64,000 nt of DNA from Cedecea davisae DSM 4568 (GTDB taxonomy: Bacteria; Pseudomonadota; Gammaproteobacteria; Enterobacterales; Enterobacteriaceae): contig NZ_KE161030.1 in NCBI RefSeq assembly GCF_000412335.2, positions 1,692,240-1,756,239 of the forward strand. The letters are read 5' to 3'. The position numbers were made by a program, and so were the translations under genes. Numbering within the stretch: the stretch's first letter is position 1; the number at the start of each line of letters is the position of its first letter. Positions 10,382 to 19,450 of this stretch are shown piece by piece. The notes under the pieces were generated by a model. That model ran no database searches. It saw only the letters and a list, made by a program, of their open reading frames with translations, and was not told the origin of the DNA.

Positions 10382-10400
10382 AACAATGAGAATCATTATC
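10382..10400 (-). promoter_or_regulatory. Fur box upstream of hemP-hmuRSTUV
   Basis: Read on the minus strand, GATAATGATTCTCATTGTT matches 15 of 19 positions of the Fur consensus GATAATGATAATCATTATC. It lies 35 bases before hemP, which fits iron-dependent repression of the whole operon. Confidence 0.85.
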
Positions 10401-10498
10401 AGAAAAAGGCGATTCTGCGGCAAGCATTATTTGTAAGAAATATGTGAATTGCGGAATTTTGTGACAAAACGGCTGTCGTTACGGGTAACGCTATGAAA

Positions 10499-10527
10499 TC
10501 CGGCGGGTTATTAAAATTCCCGCCGGA
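10499..10527 (-). terminator. Terminator-like hairpin after aroH
   Basis: A 9-bp perfect stem, TCCGGCGGG with CCCGCCGGA, has an 11-base loop and begins 9 bases beyond the aroH stop. On the minus strand it is followed by TTTCAT, a weak U-tract. Confidence 0.65.
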
Positions 10528-10536
10528 AAATATGGA

Positions 10537-11583
10537 CTAGAAACGTCGGGCGGTGGCTTCCGCCAGCATGTTGACCAGGGTTTCAGTGTCTTCCCAGTTC
10601 AGGCACGGGTCGGTAATCGACTGGCCATAGTTCAGCGGCTGTCCGGCAACAATCTGCTGGGTGCCTTCCTTCAGGAAGCTCTCAGCCATAATGCCGGAAA
10701 TAGCGCGGGATCCGTTGCGGATCTGGGTGCAGACATCCTCACACACGTCCAGCTGGCGGCGATGCTGTTTCTGGCAGTTGCCGTGGCTAAAGTCGATAAC
10801 CAGGTGCTCCGGCAGGTCGAAAGCGCTTAGCGTATCGCACGCTGCGGCAATATCTTCCGCATGGTAATTCGGCTGCTTGCCGCCGCGCATGATGATGTGC
10901 CCGTAAGGGTTGCCGCTGGTCTGGTAGATGGTCATCTGCCCTTCTTTATCCGGGGAGAGGAACATATGGCTGGCACGCGCGGCGCGGATAGCGTCAACCG
11001 CGATGCGGGTATTGCCGTCGGTGCCGTTTTTGAAGCCGACCGGGCAGGAGAGCGCAGACGCCATTTCGCGGTGGATTTGGCTCTCGGTGGTGCGTGCCCC
11101 AATTGCGCCCCAGCTAATCAGGTCGGCGATATACTGCCCGGTCACCATATCGAGGAACTCCGTGGCGGTCGGCACGCCCAGCTCATTAACCTGTAACAGC
11201 AGGCGTCGGGCCTGCTCAAGGCCGTAATTAATGCGGTAGCTACCGTTCAAATCAGGATCGGAGATAAGCCCTTTCCAGCCCACCACGGTGCGCGGTTTTT
11301 CGAAATAGGTACGCATGACAATCTCAAGACTGCCCTGATGTTTATCGCGCAGGGTCTTGAGCTGCCGGGCGTAATCCATCGCGGCATCGAGATCGTGAAT
11401 CGAGCAGGGGCCGACGATAACCAGCAGGCGTTTATCTTCGCCGGTGAGGATCTTTTCAATGCGGCGGCGGGCCGCGGTGACGTGCTGTGCCACCTCAGCG
11501 GAAACCGGGAAGCGTTCGGTCAGCTCGGCCGGGGTGACCAAGCTGTCGATGCGCGCGGTCCGCAATTCATCTGTTTTATTCAT
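10537..11583 (-). CDS. aroH: Trp-sensitive DAHP synthase AroH
   Basis: AroH condenses phosphoenolpyruvate and erythrose 4-phosphate to DAHP, the first step of the shikimate pathway, and is feedback-inhibited by tryptophan. It is 348 residues long, the family length. Class I DAHP synthase motifs are visible: VIVGPCSIHD (about 54-63), RTYFEKPRT (about 91-99), GARTTESQ (about 162-169) and VIDFSHGNCQKQHRRQ (about 261-276). A TrpR operator lies upstream at 11741-11760. It is separated from ppsR by about 170 bases and has its own hairpin terminator. Confidence 0.96.
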   Translation of the reverse strand: MNKTDELRTARIDSLVTPAELTERFPVSAEVAQHVTAARRRIEKILTGEDKRLLVIVGPCSIHDLDAAMDYARQLKTLRDKHQGSLEIVMRTYFEKPRTVVGWKGLISDPDLNGSYRINYGLEQARRLLLQVNELGVPTATEFLDMVTGQYIADLISWGAIGARTTESQIHREMASALSCPVGFKNGTDGNTRIAVDAIRAARASHMFLSPDKEGQMTIYQTSGNPYGHIIMRGGKQPNYHAEDIAAACDTLSAFDLPEHLVIDFSHGNCQKQHRRQLDVCEDVCTQIRNGSRAISGIMAESFLKEGTQQIVAGQPLNYGQSITDPCLNWEDTETLVNMLAEATARRF

Positions 11584-11740
11584 TGGGTGTCTCAGAAATT
11601 TTGTCTTCTCTGCGGCGATTTACCGGGAAGTGATGGGGATCACAATAAACCAAAGCTGACCGATTTCAACTCCCGGGCCGCTCTGATGGATGGATTACCC
11701 CAACGCAGTCTGTACACCCTAACATACAGGGAAAATCTTT

Positions 11741-11760
11741 TGTACTAGTTTCTTAGTACA
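11741..11760 (-). promoter_or_regulatory. TrpR operator of aroH
   Basis: TGTACTAG and its inverted partner in TTAGTACA form a near-palindrome very like the E. coli trp/aroH operators (core ACTAG). It lies 157 bases upstream of aroH and overlaps the last codons and stop of ppsR. The promoter -10 would fall near 11723-11728 if spacing follows E. coli. Confidence 0.82.
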
Positions 11761-12586
11761 TGCGGCGATTCAGTCCCATAATATCGAGGATCTTGGTCGC
11801 CATCTCTTCCACTGAATAATTGGTGCTGTTGAGGTAGCGAATCTGGTTTTTACGAAACAGCGCTTCGACCTCGGCCACTTCAAGACGGCACTGGCGCAGG
11901 GAGGCATAGCGGCTGTTTTCCCGGCGCTCTTCACGGATAGCCGCCAGCCGCTCGGGGTTAATCGTCAGGCCGAACAGCTTATGCTGAAGCGGTTTGAGTA
12001 CCGCCGGGAGCTGAATATTATCCATATCATCGGCGATAAACGGGTAGTTGGCGGCGCGAATGCCAAATTGCATCGCCAGATAGAGGCTGGTCGGCGTTTT
12101 TCCACAGCGAGAAACACCCAGTAAAATCACCTGAGCCTGATCAAGATTACGCATTGAAATGCCGTCATCGTGCGCCAGCGTGTAGTCAATAGCGGCGATA
12201 CGAGCATCATACTTTGTCAGGTTGCCGGGGTTAAGGCCGTGGGTGCGGTGGGCAACGGGCGTAGGGTCGAGTTTTAGCTCCTGCTGCAGCGGGGCGACCA
12301 GCGTCTGCACGATGTCCTGACAAAAGCCTTCGCTCTGCACAATGATGTCGCGGATTGCGGGCAGCACGATGGAATAAAACACCAGCGGGCGCACGCCGGT
12401 CTGCTGATAAATCGCGTCAATTTGCTCTTTAACCGCCCTGGCCCGGCTTTCGTTTTCCACAAACGGCAACGTAATACTGTTGATAGATACCGGGAATTGT
12501 GACATCACCGCATGGCCAAGCACTTCGGCAGTAATAGCGGTGCCGTCGGAAATACAAAATACGTGACGATCGACTAAGTTATCCAT
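11753..12586 (-). CDS. ppsR: PEP synthase regulatory protein PpsR (kinase/pyrophosphorylase)
   Basis: PpsR switches PEP synthase off by ADP-dependent phosphorylation of an active-site Thr and on again by Pi-dependent phosphorolysis. The 277 residues match the family length. The P-loop is GVSRCGKT (157-164). The N-terminal [13 protein letters not shown] and the C-terminal [15 protein letters not shown] are family hallmarks. It is divergent from its target ppsA across a 328-base gap, as in E. coli. The TrpR operator of aroH overlaps its 3' end. Confidence 0.96.
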   Translation of the reverse strand: MDNLVDRHVFCISDGTAITAEVLGHAVMSQFPVSINSITLPFVENESRARAVKEQIDAIYQQTGVRPLVFYSIVLPAIRDIIVQSEGFCQDIVQTLVAPLQQELKLDPTPVAHRTHGLNPGNLTKYDARIAAIDYTLAHDDGISMRNLDQAQVILLGVSRCGKTPTSLYLAMQFGIRAANYPFIADDMDNIQLPAVLKPLQHKLFGLTINPERLAAIREERRENSRYASLRQCRLEVAEVEALFRKNQIRYLNSTNYSVEEMATKILDIMGLNRRMY

Positions 12587-12914
12587 TTTTATTCCTGAAC
12601 CCTGGATGCCATTTTTCTAAAGCATAAAGTAAAACAAGGTATTCCGAGTAGCGCTAATCTTAATTTTAAAAGTGAAATAGCGTTTTTAAATTTAATAAAC
12701 CATCGCAAATATAATCAATACAATACTATAACCATTTGTATAGTGTGGACTATATGATAATCAACGGTTTATGAAGTGAGCGGATCTATCCGAAAATCTC
12801 ATATTTTATTTTGCTTGAACGATTCACCGGTTTCATTCCACCCTCAGAATATGCAAAGCTAAATACGAAGTCTGGTGTTTCTTGTACCCATTCATTTAAA
12901 AAAGGATTGTTTCG
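12587..12914. other. Divergent ppsR-ppsA intergenic region
   Basis: These 328 AT-rich bases hold promoters for both genes, including -10-like TATAGT and TATGATAAT stretches near 12738-12762. A Cra operator lies at 12813-12828. I see no coding potential. Confidence 0.6.
12813..12828 (+). promoter_or_regulatory. Cra (FruR) operator upstream of ppsA
   Basis: GCTTGAACGATTCACC contains the Cra palindrome TGAACGATTCA and is close to the known E. coli ppsA site. It lies about 90 bases before the start codon, a position consistent with Cra activating ppsA during gluconeogenesis. Confidence 0.85.
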
Positions 12915-15293
12915 ATGTCCAATAATGGCTCGTCACCGCTGGTTCTTTGGTATAACCAACTCGGCATGAACGATGTAGACAGGGTCGGGGGCAAAAATGC
13001 CTCCCTGGGTGAAATGATTACCAATCTTTCGGGTATGGGCGTCTCCGTCCCGAATGGTTTTGCCACTACCGCCGAGGCGTTTAACCTGTTTCTCGACCAG
13101 AGCGGCGTGAACCAGCGCATTTATGAGCTGCTGGATAAGACCGATATTGATGATGTCACCGCGCTGGCAAAAGCCGGGGCGCAGATTCGCCAGTGGATTA
13201 TCGATACGCCATTCCAGCCTGAACTGGAAAACGCAATCCGCGAAGCCTATCAAACTCTCTCTTCAGACGATGCCGAAGCCTCTTTCGCGGTACGCTCCTC
13301 CGCTACCGCCGAAGACATGCCGGACGCCTCGTTTGCCGGGCAACAAGAAACTTTCCTTAACGTGCAGGGCTTTGACGCCGTGCTGGTGGCGGTGAAACAC
13401 GTTTTCGCCTCGCTGTTTAACGACCGCGCTATTTCTTACCGCGTGCACCAGGGCTACGACCATCGCGGCGTGGCGCTGTCTGCGGGCGTGCAGCGTATGG
13501 TTCGTTCAGACTTAGCTTCCTCCGGCGTGTTGTTCTCCATCGACACCGAATCCGGTTTTGACCAGGTTGTGTTTATCACCGCCGCGTGGGGCCTGGGTGA
13601 AATGGTGGTGCAGGGCGCCGTCAACCCGGATGAATTTTACGTCCACAAGCCGACGCTCGAAGCGGGCAAACCGGCTATCGTGCGCCGCACGATGGGGTCG
13701 AAAAAAATCCGTATGGTCTACGCTCCAACCCAAGAGCACGGTAAGCAGGTGCGTATCGAAGACGTGCCGGAAGCCGACCGCGACCGCTTCTGCATCACCC
13801 CGGATGAAATCCAGGAGCTGGCGAAGCAGGCGGTGCAGATTGAAAAACACTACGGCCGCCCGATGGATATCGAGTGGGCTAAAGACGGGCATACCGGCAA
13901 GCTGTTTATCGTTCAGGCTCGCCCGGAAACCGTTCGATCTCAGGGCCAGGTGATGGAGCGCTACCAGCTGCACGCCCAGGGCCAAATCGTGGCCGAAGGC
14001 CGCGCTATCGGCCACCGCATTGGCGCCGGGGCGGTAAAAGTGATTCACGATATCAGCGAAATGAACCGCATTCAGCCGGGCGATGTACTGGTCACCGATA
14101 TGACCGACCCGGACTGGGAACCTATCATGAAGAAGGCGGCGGCGATTGTGACCAACCGCGGCGGGCGTACCTGTCACGCGGCCATCATTGCGCGCGAGCT
14201 GGGTATTCCTGCGGTTGTGGGCTGTGGTGATGCGACCGAGCGCATGAGCGAGGGCCAGAACGTGACCGTCTCCTGCGCGGAAGGCGATACCGGCTATGTG
14301 TACGCCGAGATCCTCGACTTCACCGTAAAAAGCTCTACCGTTGACGCGATGCCCGATCTGCCGCTGAAGATAATGATGAACGTCGGCAATCCGGACCGCG
14401 CTTTCGATTTTGCCTGCCTGCCGAACGAAGGCGTTGGCCTGGCGCGTCTGGAATTTATCATCAACCGCATGATCGGCGTGCATCCGCGTGCGCTGCTGGA
14501 GTTTGACCAGCAGGAACCGGCTTTGCAGGCTGAAATCCGCTCGATGATGAAAGGCTACGACGATCCGATCGAATTCTACGTGGGCCGTCTGACCGAAGGG
14601 ATCGCAACCCTGGGCGCGGCCTTCTGGCCGAAGCGCGTTATCGTGCGTTTGTCTGACTTTAAGTCGAACGAATACGCCAACCTGGTGGGCGGCGAGCGCT
14701 ACGAGCCTGAAGAAGAGAACCCGATGCTGGGCTTTCGCGGGGCGGGCCGCTATGTGGCAGACAGCTTCCGTGACTGCTTCGCTCTGGAATGTGCGGCCAT
14801 GAAGCGCGTGCGCAACGAAATGGGTCTGACCAACGTTGAAGTGATGGTGCCGTTCGTGCGGACCGTAGCGCAGGCAAAAGCGGTGGTTGAGGAGCTGGAG
14901 CGCCAGGGCCTGAAGCGTGGCGAAAACGGACTGAAAATCATCATGATGTGCGAGATCCCGTCCAACGCCCTGCTGGCCGAGGAGTTCCTGCAATACTTTG
15001 ACGGCTTCTCTATCGGCTCGAACGACATGACTCAGCTGACGCTGGGGCTGGACCGCGATTCCGGCGTGGTTTCCGAACTCTTTGATGAGCGCAACGACGC
15101 GGTGAAAGCGCTGCTGTCGATGGCTATCAAAGCGGCGAAGAAGCAGGGTAAATACGTCGGGATTTGCGGGCAGGGGCCTTCCGACCATGAGGACTTCGCC
15201 GCGTGGCTGATGGAAGAGGGGATTGATAGTCTGTCCCTGAACCCGGACACCGTGGTGCAGACCTGGCTGAGCCTCGCCGAACTAAACAAGTAA
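12915..15293 (+). CDS. ppsA: Phosphoenolpyruvate synthase PpsA
   Basis: PpsA makes PEP, AMP and phosphate from pyruvate, ATP and water for gluconeogenesis. It is 792 residues, as in E. coli. An N-terminal ATP-grasp/pyruvate-phosphate-dikinase domain (about 18-340) leads to the swivelling phosphohistidine domain with [20 protein letters not shown] (about 416-435, His is the phospho-carrier). The PEP-binding TIM barrel follows, with GSNDMTQ and VGICGQGPS near the end. AAGGATTG precedes the ATG. It is divergent from its regulator ppsR and carries a Cra site upstream. Confidence 0.97.
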   Translation: MSNNGSSPLVLWYNQLGMNDVDRVGGKNASLGEMITNLSGMGVSVPNGFATTAEAFNLFLDQSGVNQRIYELLDKTDIDDVTALAKAGAQIRQWIIDTPFQPELENAIREAYQTLSSDDAEASFAVRSSATAEDMPDASFAGQQETFLNVQGFDAVLVAVKHVFASLFNDRAISYRVHQGYDHRGVALSAGVQRMVRSDLASSGVLFSIDTESGFDQVVFITAAWGLGEMVVQGAVNPDEFYVHKPTLEAGKPAIVRRTMGSKKIRMVYAPTQEHGKQVRIEDVPEADRDRFCITPDEIQELAKQAVQIEKHYGRPMDIEWAKDGHTGKLFIVQARPETVRSQGQVMERYQLHAQGQIVAEGRAIGHRIGAGAVKVIHDISEMNRIQPGDVLVTDMTDPDWEPIMKKAAAIVTNRGGRTCHAAIIARELGIPAVVGCGDATERMSEGQNVTVSCAEGDTGYVYAEILDFTVKSSTVDAMPDLPLKIMMNVGNPDRAFDFACLPNEGVGLARLEFIINRMIGVHPRALLEFDQQEPALQAEIRSMMKGYDDPIEFYVGRLTEGIATLGAAFWPKRVIVRLSDFKSNEYANLVGGERYEPEEENPMLGFRGAGRYVADSFRDCFALECAAMKRVRNEMGLTNVEVMVPFVRTVAQAKAVVEELERQGLKRGENGLKIIMMCEIPSNALLAEEFLQYFDGFSIGSNDMTQLTLGLDRDSGVVSELFDERNDAVKALLSMAIKAAKKQGKYVGICGQGPSDHEDFAAWLMEEGIDSLSLNPDTVVQTWLSLAELNK

Positions 15294-15304
15294 GACTTAA
15301 TCTT

Positions 15305-15330
15305 CCCCTCTCTTTGAAAAAAGAGAGGGG
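15305..15330 (+). terminator. Hairpin after ppsA
   Basis: CCCCTCTCTT pairs perfectly with AAGAGAGGGG around the loop TGAAAA, 11 bases after the ppsA stop. There is no U-tract (AATTATCC follows), so termination strength is uncertain. A similar stem lies after the GH3 gene at 19394. Confidence 0.6.
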
Positions 15331-15532
15331 AATTATCCCTCCTGAAATAAAATCCTTCGCATCGTTAATAATCACCCCGGAACAGAGGGTGTAAATTCCC
15401 CACGCGCCATAAAAAATCAGTTTTCATTCATGTTGGCGATCACATTCCGGCAAAAAAACAAAAAATCATAAACCCACAGTTTAATTCTACAATTGTCGCT
15501 GTCTGCCGACTTTTTAATACTCAGGGTGCGTC

Positions 15533-15559
15533 GTGCAATACCGGCATTGAATATTGCAC
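15533..15559 (+). promoter_or_regulatory. Inverted repeat, candidate operator of transporter-GH3 cassette
   Basis: GTGCAATA and TATTGCAC are perfect inverted 8-mers with an 11-base spacer, 42 bases before the transporter start. This could be an operator or a leader hairpin. No adjacent regulator gene is present. The rest of 15331-15601 is AT-rich without genes. Confidence 0.45.
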
Positions 15560-15601
15560 CACGGGTTGAAAATGCTTTTTAACCTGATAAGGCAGATAAT
15601 A

Positions 15602-16999
15602 ATGACAATATCCTCCGTACTCACTACGAAAGATAAAATTGGCTATGGCCTTGGCGATATGGCAAGCGCCCTGGTGTGGCAAACGGCTACGCTATTTCTT
15701 GCTTATTTTTACACGGATGTGTTTGGCCTACCGGCGGCTATTATGGGCACCATGTTCCTGCTGGTGCGGGTTATTGATGCTTTTGTTGACCCCTGTATTG
15801 GCGCGCTGGTAGACAGAACGCAAACCCGCCACGGCCGTTTTCGCCCCTGGCTGCTGTGGTTTGCTATTCCGTTCGGCGTCAGCTGCATTATTACCTTCTA
15901 CGTGCCGGACGTGGGCGAGACGGCAAAAATAGCCTATGCGTGCCTGACCTACGCGCTGCTCAGCTTTATCTATTCCGCGATTAATGTGCCTTACTGCGCT
16001 ATGCCCGGAGCCTTAACTATGGATCCGCATGAGCGCCATTCCCTTCAGTCCTGGCGCTTTGGCCTGTCGTTTGTCGGTGGGCTGATTGTGACGGTGATTG
16101 CCCTGCCGCTGGTGGCAAGTCTTGGCAAGGGTGACGACAGGCAAGGCTATTTTTATGCCATGAGCCTGATGGGCCTGCTGGGGATTATTCTGTTTTTCTG
16201 CTGTTTCTTTTTTACCCGCGAACGGTTTACGCCACGCAATGAAACCTCTGGCTCGCTGGTTGGCGACCTGAAACTTCTTGCTGCTAACGGCCAGTGGAGA
16301 ATTGTCTTTCTGTTTAATATTTTGCTGCTGACGGCGGTGGTCACGCGTGGCTCGGCGACAATGTATTACGTGAAATATGTTTTACTGCGCCCGGAAATGG
16401 TCTTTACCTTTATTGTCGGCGGGATGATTGCCGCGCTGAGCGGTGCGCTTTTATCCGCAAAATTGCTGGGGAAATTTGACCGGGTGCGGGCTTACCAGTG
16501 GACGATGGTGACCTTTATTATTTTTTGTCTGCTGATTTTCTTTATTCCTGCCGAAAACGTGTGGCTTATTTTTGGCCTCAATATCGTTTTTAGTTTTATT
16601 CAAAATTTGACCACGCCGCTTCAGTGGACCATGTTCTCGGACGTTGTCGACTACGAGGAGCATCGCAGCGGGCGACGGATGGACGGACTGGTCTTTTCGA
16701 CCGCGCTGTTTGCCATCAAGTTTGGTCTCGCTCTCGGCGGTGCGGTGGTGGGCTGGGTGTTGGGCATGGTGGATTATGTGCCGAATCAGGCGCAGCAGGC
16801 GTCAGGCGTGCTCACCACTATCAACTTGCTGTTTACCTTTATCCCTGCAGGACTCTTTATTGCGATGGTCGCGCTGCTGGCGATTTACAAACTGAACAGC
16901 CGCACGGCAGATACTATCGCCCTCGAGCTGGCACAAAAGCGAGCCAACGGCGCGGGGCAGGCGCCGCAGCCAACCTTTCATTCAGCTACCCAGGAGTAA
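15602..16999 (+). CDS. GPH-family sugar:cation symporter
   Basis: This is an inner-membrane transporter of the glycoside-pentoside-hexuronide (MelB/YicJ) family with about 12 hydrophobic segments. The N-terminus KIGYGLGDMASALVW and the loop RTQTRHGRFRPWL are family hallmarks. Start is set at ATG 15602, giving 465 residues. A longer frame begins with TTG at 15554 inside the inverted repeat and is unlikely. The GH3 gene begins 3 bases after its stop, so the two form an operon. The likely role is import of a beta-glycoside that GH3 then splits inside the cell. The substrate cannot be told from sequence. Confidence 0.88.
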   Translation: MTISSVLTTKDKIGYGLGDMASALVWQTATLFLAYFYTDVFGLPAAIMGTMFLLVRVIDAFVDPCIGALVDRTQTRHGRFRPWLLWFAIPFGVSCIITFYVPDVGETAKIAYACLTYALLSFIYSAINVPYCAMPGALTMDPHERHSLQSWRFGLSFVGGLIVTVIALPLVASLGKGDDRQGYFYAMSLMGLLGIILFFCCFFFTRERFTPRNETSGSLVGDLKLLAANGQWRIVFLFNILLLTAVVTRGSATMYYVKYVLLRPEMVFTFIVGGMIAALSGALLSAKLLGKFDRVRAYQWTMVTFIIFCLLIFFIPAENVWLIFGLNIVFSFIQNLTTPLQWTMFSDVVDYEEHRSGRRMDGLVFSTALFAIKFGLALGGAVVGWVLGMVDYVPNQAQQASGVLTTINLLFTFIPAGLFIAMVALLAIYKLNSRTADTIALELAQKRANGAGQAPQPTFHSATQE

Positions 17000-17002
17000 C
17001 CG

Positions 17003-19375
17003 ATGACCGTAATCTACAAAGACCCGCAGCGCCCCGTAGCCGAGCGAGTTGCCGACCTGCTGGCGCGGATGACGCCGGAAGAAAAATTTGCCCAGATGCA
17101 TGCTTACTGGCTGGTGCTTTCAGAAACCGGCGATCACCGTGAAAGAACGGATATGAGCGATGAGTTTGCCGGTGTTTCGGAGCAGGCCTCGCTGGCACAA
17201 AGGTTGAAGTCTGGTGTCGGGCAAATAACGCGGCCTTTGGGGACGCATATTGTTGAGGCTAAAGAGGGCGTGCGGGCCGCCAACAAGCTGCAAAAAATGC
17301 TGGTCGAGGAGACCCGGCTGGGTATTCCCGCGCTGTTTCATGAAGAGTGCCTTGTGGGCCTGCTCTGCAAAGATGCGACCCTTTTTCCTTCTTCGCTGAA
17401 CTACGGTTCAACCTGGGACCCGGCCCTTATTCGCCAGGCCGCCATGCACATTGGAGAGGAGGCCCGCAGCACCGGCTGCCATCAGGGGCTTGCTCCGGTG
17501 CTGGACGTTTCCCGGGATGTTCGCTGGGGACGGACGGAAGAGACATTCGGCGAAGATCCCTGGCTGGTGGGGCTTATGGCCTGTGCTTATGTCGAAGGGT
17601 TGCAGGGTAAAAAACGCGATTTGCTGGCGACGTTAAAGCACTACGTGGGGCATTCGTTCAGCGAAGGTGCGCGTAATCATGCGCCGGTTCATCTGGGGTT
17701 TTGCGAACTAAATGATACCTTCCTGCTGCCGTTTGAGATGGCGGTGAAGCTGTCGCACGCAGGCTCCGTGATGCCCGCCTATCACGATATCGACAATCAG
17801 CCGGGCCACAGTGACGGCTTCCTGATGACGGATATTTTGCGCGAGCAGTGGGGGTTTGACGGCATCATCGTAGCCGATTACGGCGGCGTCAGTCTTCTAC
17901 ATCAACATCACGGCGTTGCGCGGGATGCGGCGGAGTCGGCGGCGCTGGCGTTTAATGCCGGGCTGGACGTGGAATTACCCAAGGATGACTGCGTCCGCCA
18001 TTTAGGCGATGCGGTGGAACGCGGGCTTATCAGTATGGCAAAAATTGATGAGATTGTTGCCCGCACGCTGGCGGTGAAGTTCCAGCTTGGCCTGTTTGAA
18101 CGGCCTTATGCCGATGAAACGAAGGTCGTGCTTCAGAGCAAACAGGCGCGGCAGGTTGCCAGAGACGTTGCCACGCGTTCCGTTACGCTTCTGGAAAACA
18201 GGGCGGCAATACCGCTGGCAGAAAATCAGAGGATGGCCGTGATCGGGCCGACCGCCGACGATCCTCTGGCGCTGCTGAGCGGCTACAGCTTCCCGGTGCA
18301 TTTGATAATCAGCGACATGCTTGAGGAAACAACGCAGGTCACCACGCCTCTGGCGGCGCTGCGCCATTACCTGGGCGATGAGAAGGTCAGCTATGCCAAA
18401 GGTTGCCATATTATCGAAAAACGCATGGCCGGTGCGCCGGTCTTCCCCGGCGACAGCAGCGGAAAACCGATTCAGCATTCACCGGTTTCGCTTGATACTT
18501 CTCTGATTGCGCAAGCGGTTCGTACTGCGGAGCAAAGTGATATTGTTGTCGCCTGCGTGGGCGACCTCGCCGGGCTTTTCCAGAGCGGTACGGTGGGGGA
18601 AGGGTCGGATACTGACTCTCTTAATTTACCCGGCGTTCAGCAGCAACTGCTGGAAGCGCTGGTAGCGACCGGAAAGCCGGTCATTGTAGTGATGACCGGC
18701 GGGCGCCCTTATAACCTGGGGGGGCTGGAAGATAAATTTTCAGCACTCATTATCGCGTGGGCGCCGGGTCAGGAAGGCGGCTGGGCGATTGCAGACGTTC
18801 TGACCGGCCGGGCGGAGCCGCAGGGTAGGTTGACCGTCAGCATACCGAAGAGCGCCGGAGCGATGCCTTATTATTACAATCACAAACTGAAAAGCGGCGG
18901 CACGCCGTATGCGTTTCATTTTGGCAGCCGCTACCCGTTTGGCTATGGCAAAAGCTGGACCAGCTTCAGCTACAGCCCGATAACCCTGCGCGGTAAAACG
19001 GTGGCGATAGATGGAGAGATTACGCTAAGCGTGACCGTAACCAACACCGGGGAGCGCAGCGGAAGTGAAGTTGTTCAGCTTTACGTTCGCGACAACGTAG
19101 CCTCGATGGTGCGGCCGGTTAAGGAGCTAAAGGGCTTTGAGCGCGTTGAACTTGAGGCGGGGGAATCGGCCACGCTGACCTTTATTCTGCCCGTCGATAT
19201 GCTTAATTTCACCGCCCGCAGCGGGAAACGCATTGTTGAACCGGGAGAGTTTACGCTGATGGTGGGCGCGTCGTCTGAGGATATTCGCGAGACAACTCAG
19301 GTTGAAGTGCTGGGGGAAACGCGAACTTTGCCGAAGATATGGCGAATGCTGAGCCACTGCGAAGTTAGCCGCTAA
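17003..19375 (+). CDS. Glycoside hydrolase family 3 enzyme, cytoplasmic
   Basis: This is a 790-residue GH3 beta-glycosidase without a signal peptide. The (beta/alpha)8 domain carries DVSRDVRWGRTEETFGEDP (168-186), Lys212-His213 and the nucleophile Asp292 in IIVADYGG. The alpha/beta sandwich domain follows (about 390-620). A fibronectin III-like domain sits near the C-terminus (about 680-775, SEVVQLYVRD and VRPVKELKGFERV). The ribosome site AGGAG lies in the 3' end of the transporter gene. Substrate is probably a beta-glucoside or beta-xyloside taken up by the transporter. E. coli K-12 has nothing at this site. Confidence 0.9.
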   Translation: MTVIYKDPQRPVAERVADLLARMTPEEKFAQMHAYWLVLSETGDHRERTDMSDEFAGVSEQASLAQRLKSGVGQITRPLGTHIVEAKEGVRAANKLQKMLVEETRLGIPALFHEECLVGLLCKDATLFPSSLNYGSTWDPALIRQAAMHIGEEARSTGCHQGLAPVLDVSRDVRWGRTEETFGEDPWLVGLMACAYVEGLQGKKRDLLATLKHYVGHSFSEGARNHAPVHLGFCELNDTFLLPFEMAVKLSHAGSVMPAYHDIDNQPGHSDGFLMTDILREQWGFDGIIVADYGGVSLLHQHHGVARDAAESAALAFNAGLDVELPKDDCVRHLGDAVERGLISMAKIDEIVARTLAVKFQLGLFERPYADETKVVLQSKQARQVARDVATRSVTLLENRAAIPLAENQRMAVIGPTADDPLALLSGYSFPVHLIISDMLEETTQVTTPLAALRHYLGDEKVSYAKGCHIIEKRMAGAPVFPGDSSGKPIQHSPVSLDTSLIAQAVRTAEQSDIVVACVGDLAGLFQSGTVGEGSDTDSLNLPGVQQQLLEALVATGKPVIVVMTGGRPYNLGGLEDKFSALIIAWAPGQEGGWAIADVLTGRAEPQGRLTVSIPKSAGAMPYYYNHKLKSGGTPYAFHFGSRYPFGYGKSWTSFSYSPITLRGKTVAIDGEITLSVTVTNTGERSGSEVVQLYVRDNVASMVRPVKELKGFERVELEAGESATLTFILPVDMLNFTARSGKRIVEPGEFTLMVGASSEDIRETTQVEVLGETRTLPKIWRMLSHCEVSR

Positions 19376-19393
19376 TTTTTATGTTTGTGACAA

Positions 19394-19417
19394 CCCCTCT
19401 TTCGGTCGAAAGAGGGG
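19394..19417 (+). terminator. Hairpin after GH3 gene
   Basis: CCCCTCTTTCG pairs with CGAAAGAGGGG, 18 bases after the stop. The stem is strong but has no U-tract on either strand. The left arm resembles that of the hairpin after ppsA, so related stems flank the cassette. Confidence 0.55.
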
Positions 19418-19450
19418 CGCCGTCCGGCAAGCCACGAGGAAGGGGAAAAA

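Noticed and set aside
13512..15188. 558-codon frame antisense to ppsA
   Set aside because: It is a shadow of a GC-rich, strongly codon-biased gene. It has no start signal and no recognisable domain.
15431..15444. CRP site before the transporter gene
   Set aside because: Only the TCACA half fits, and the spacing to the other half is 4 rather than 6 bases.
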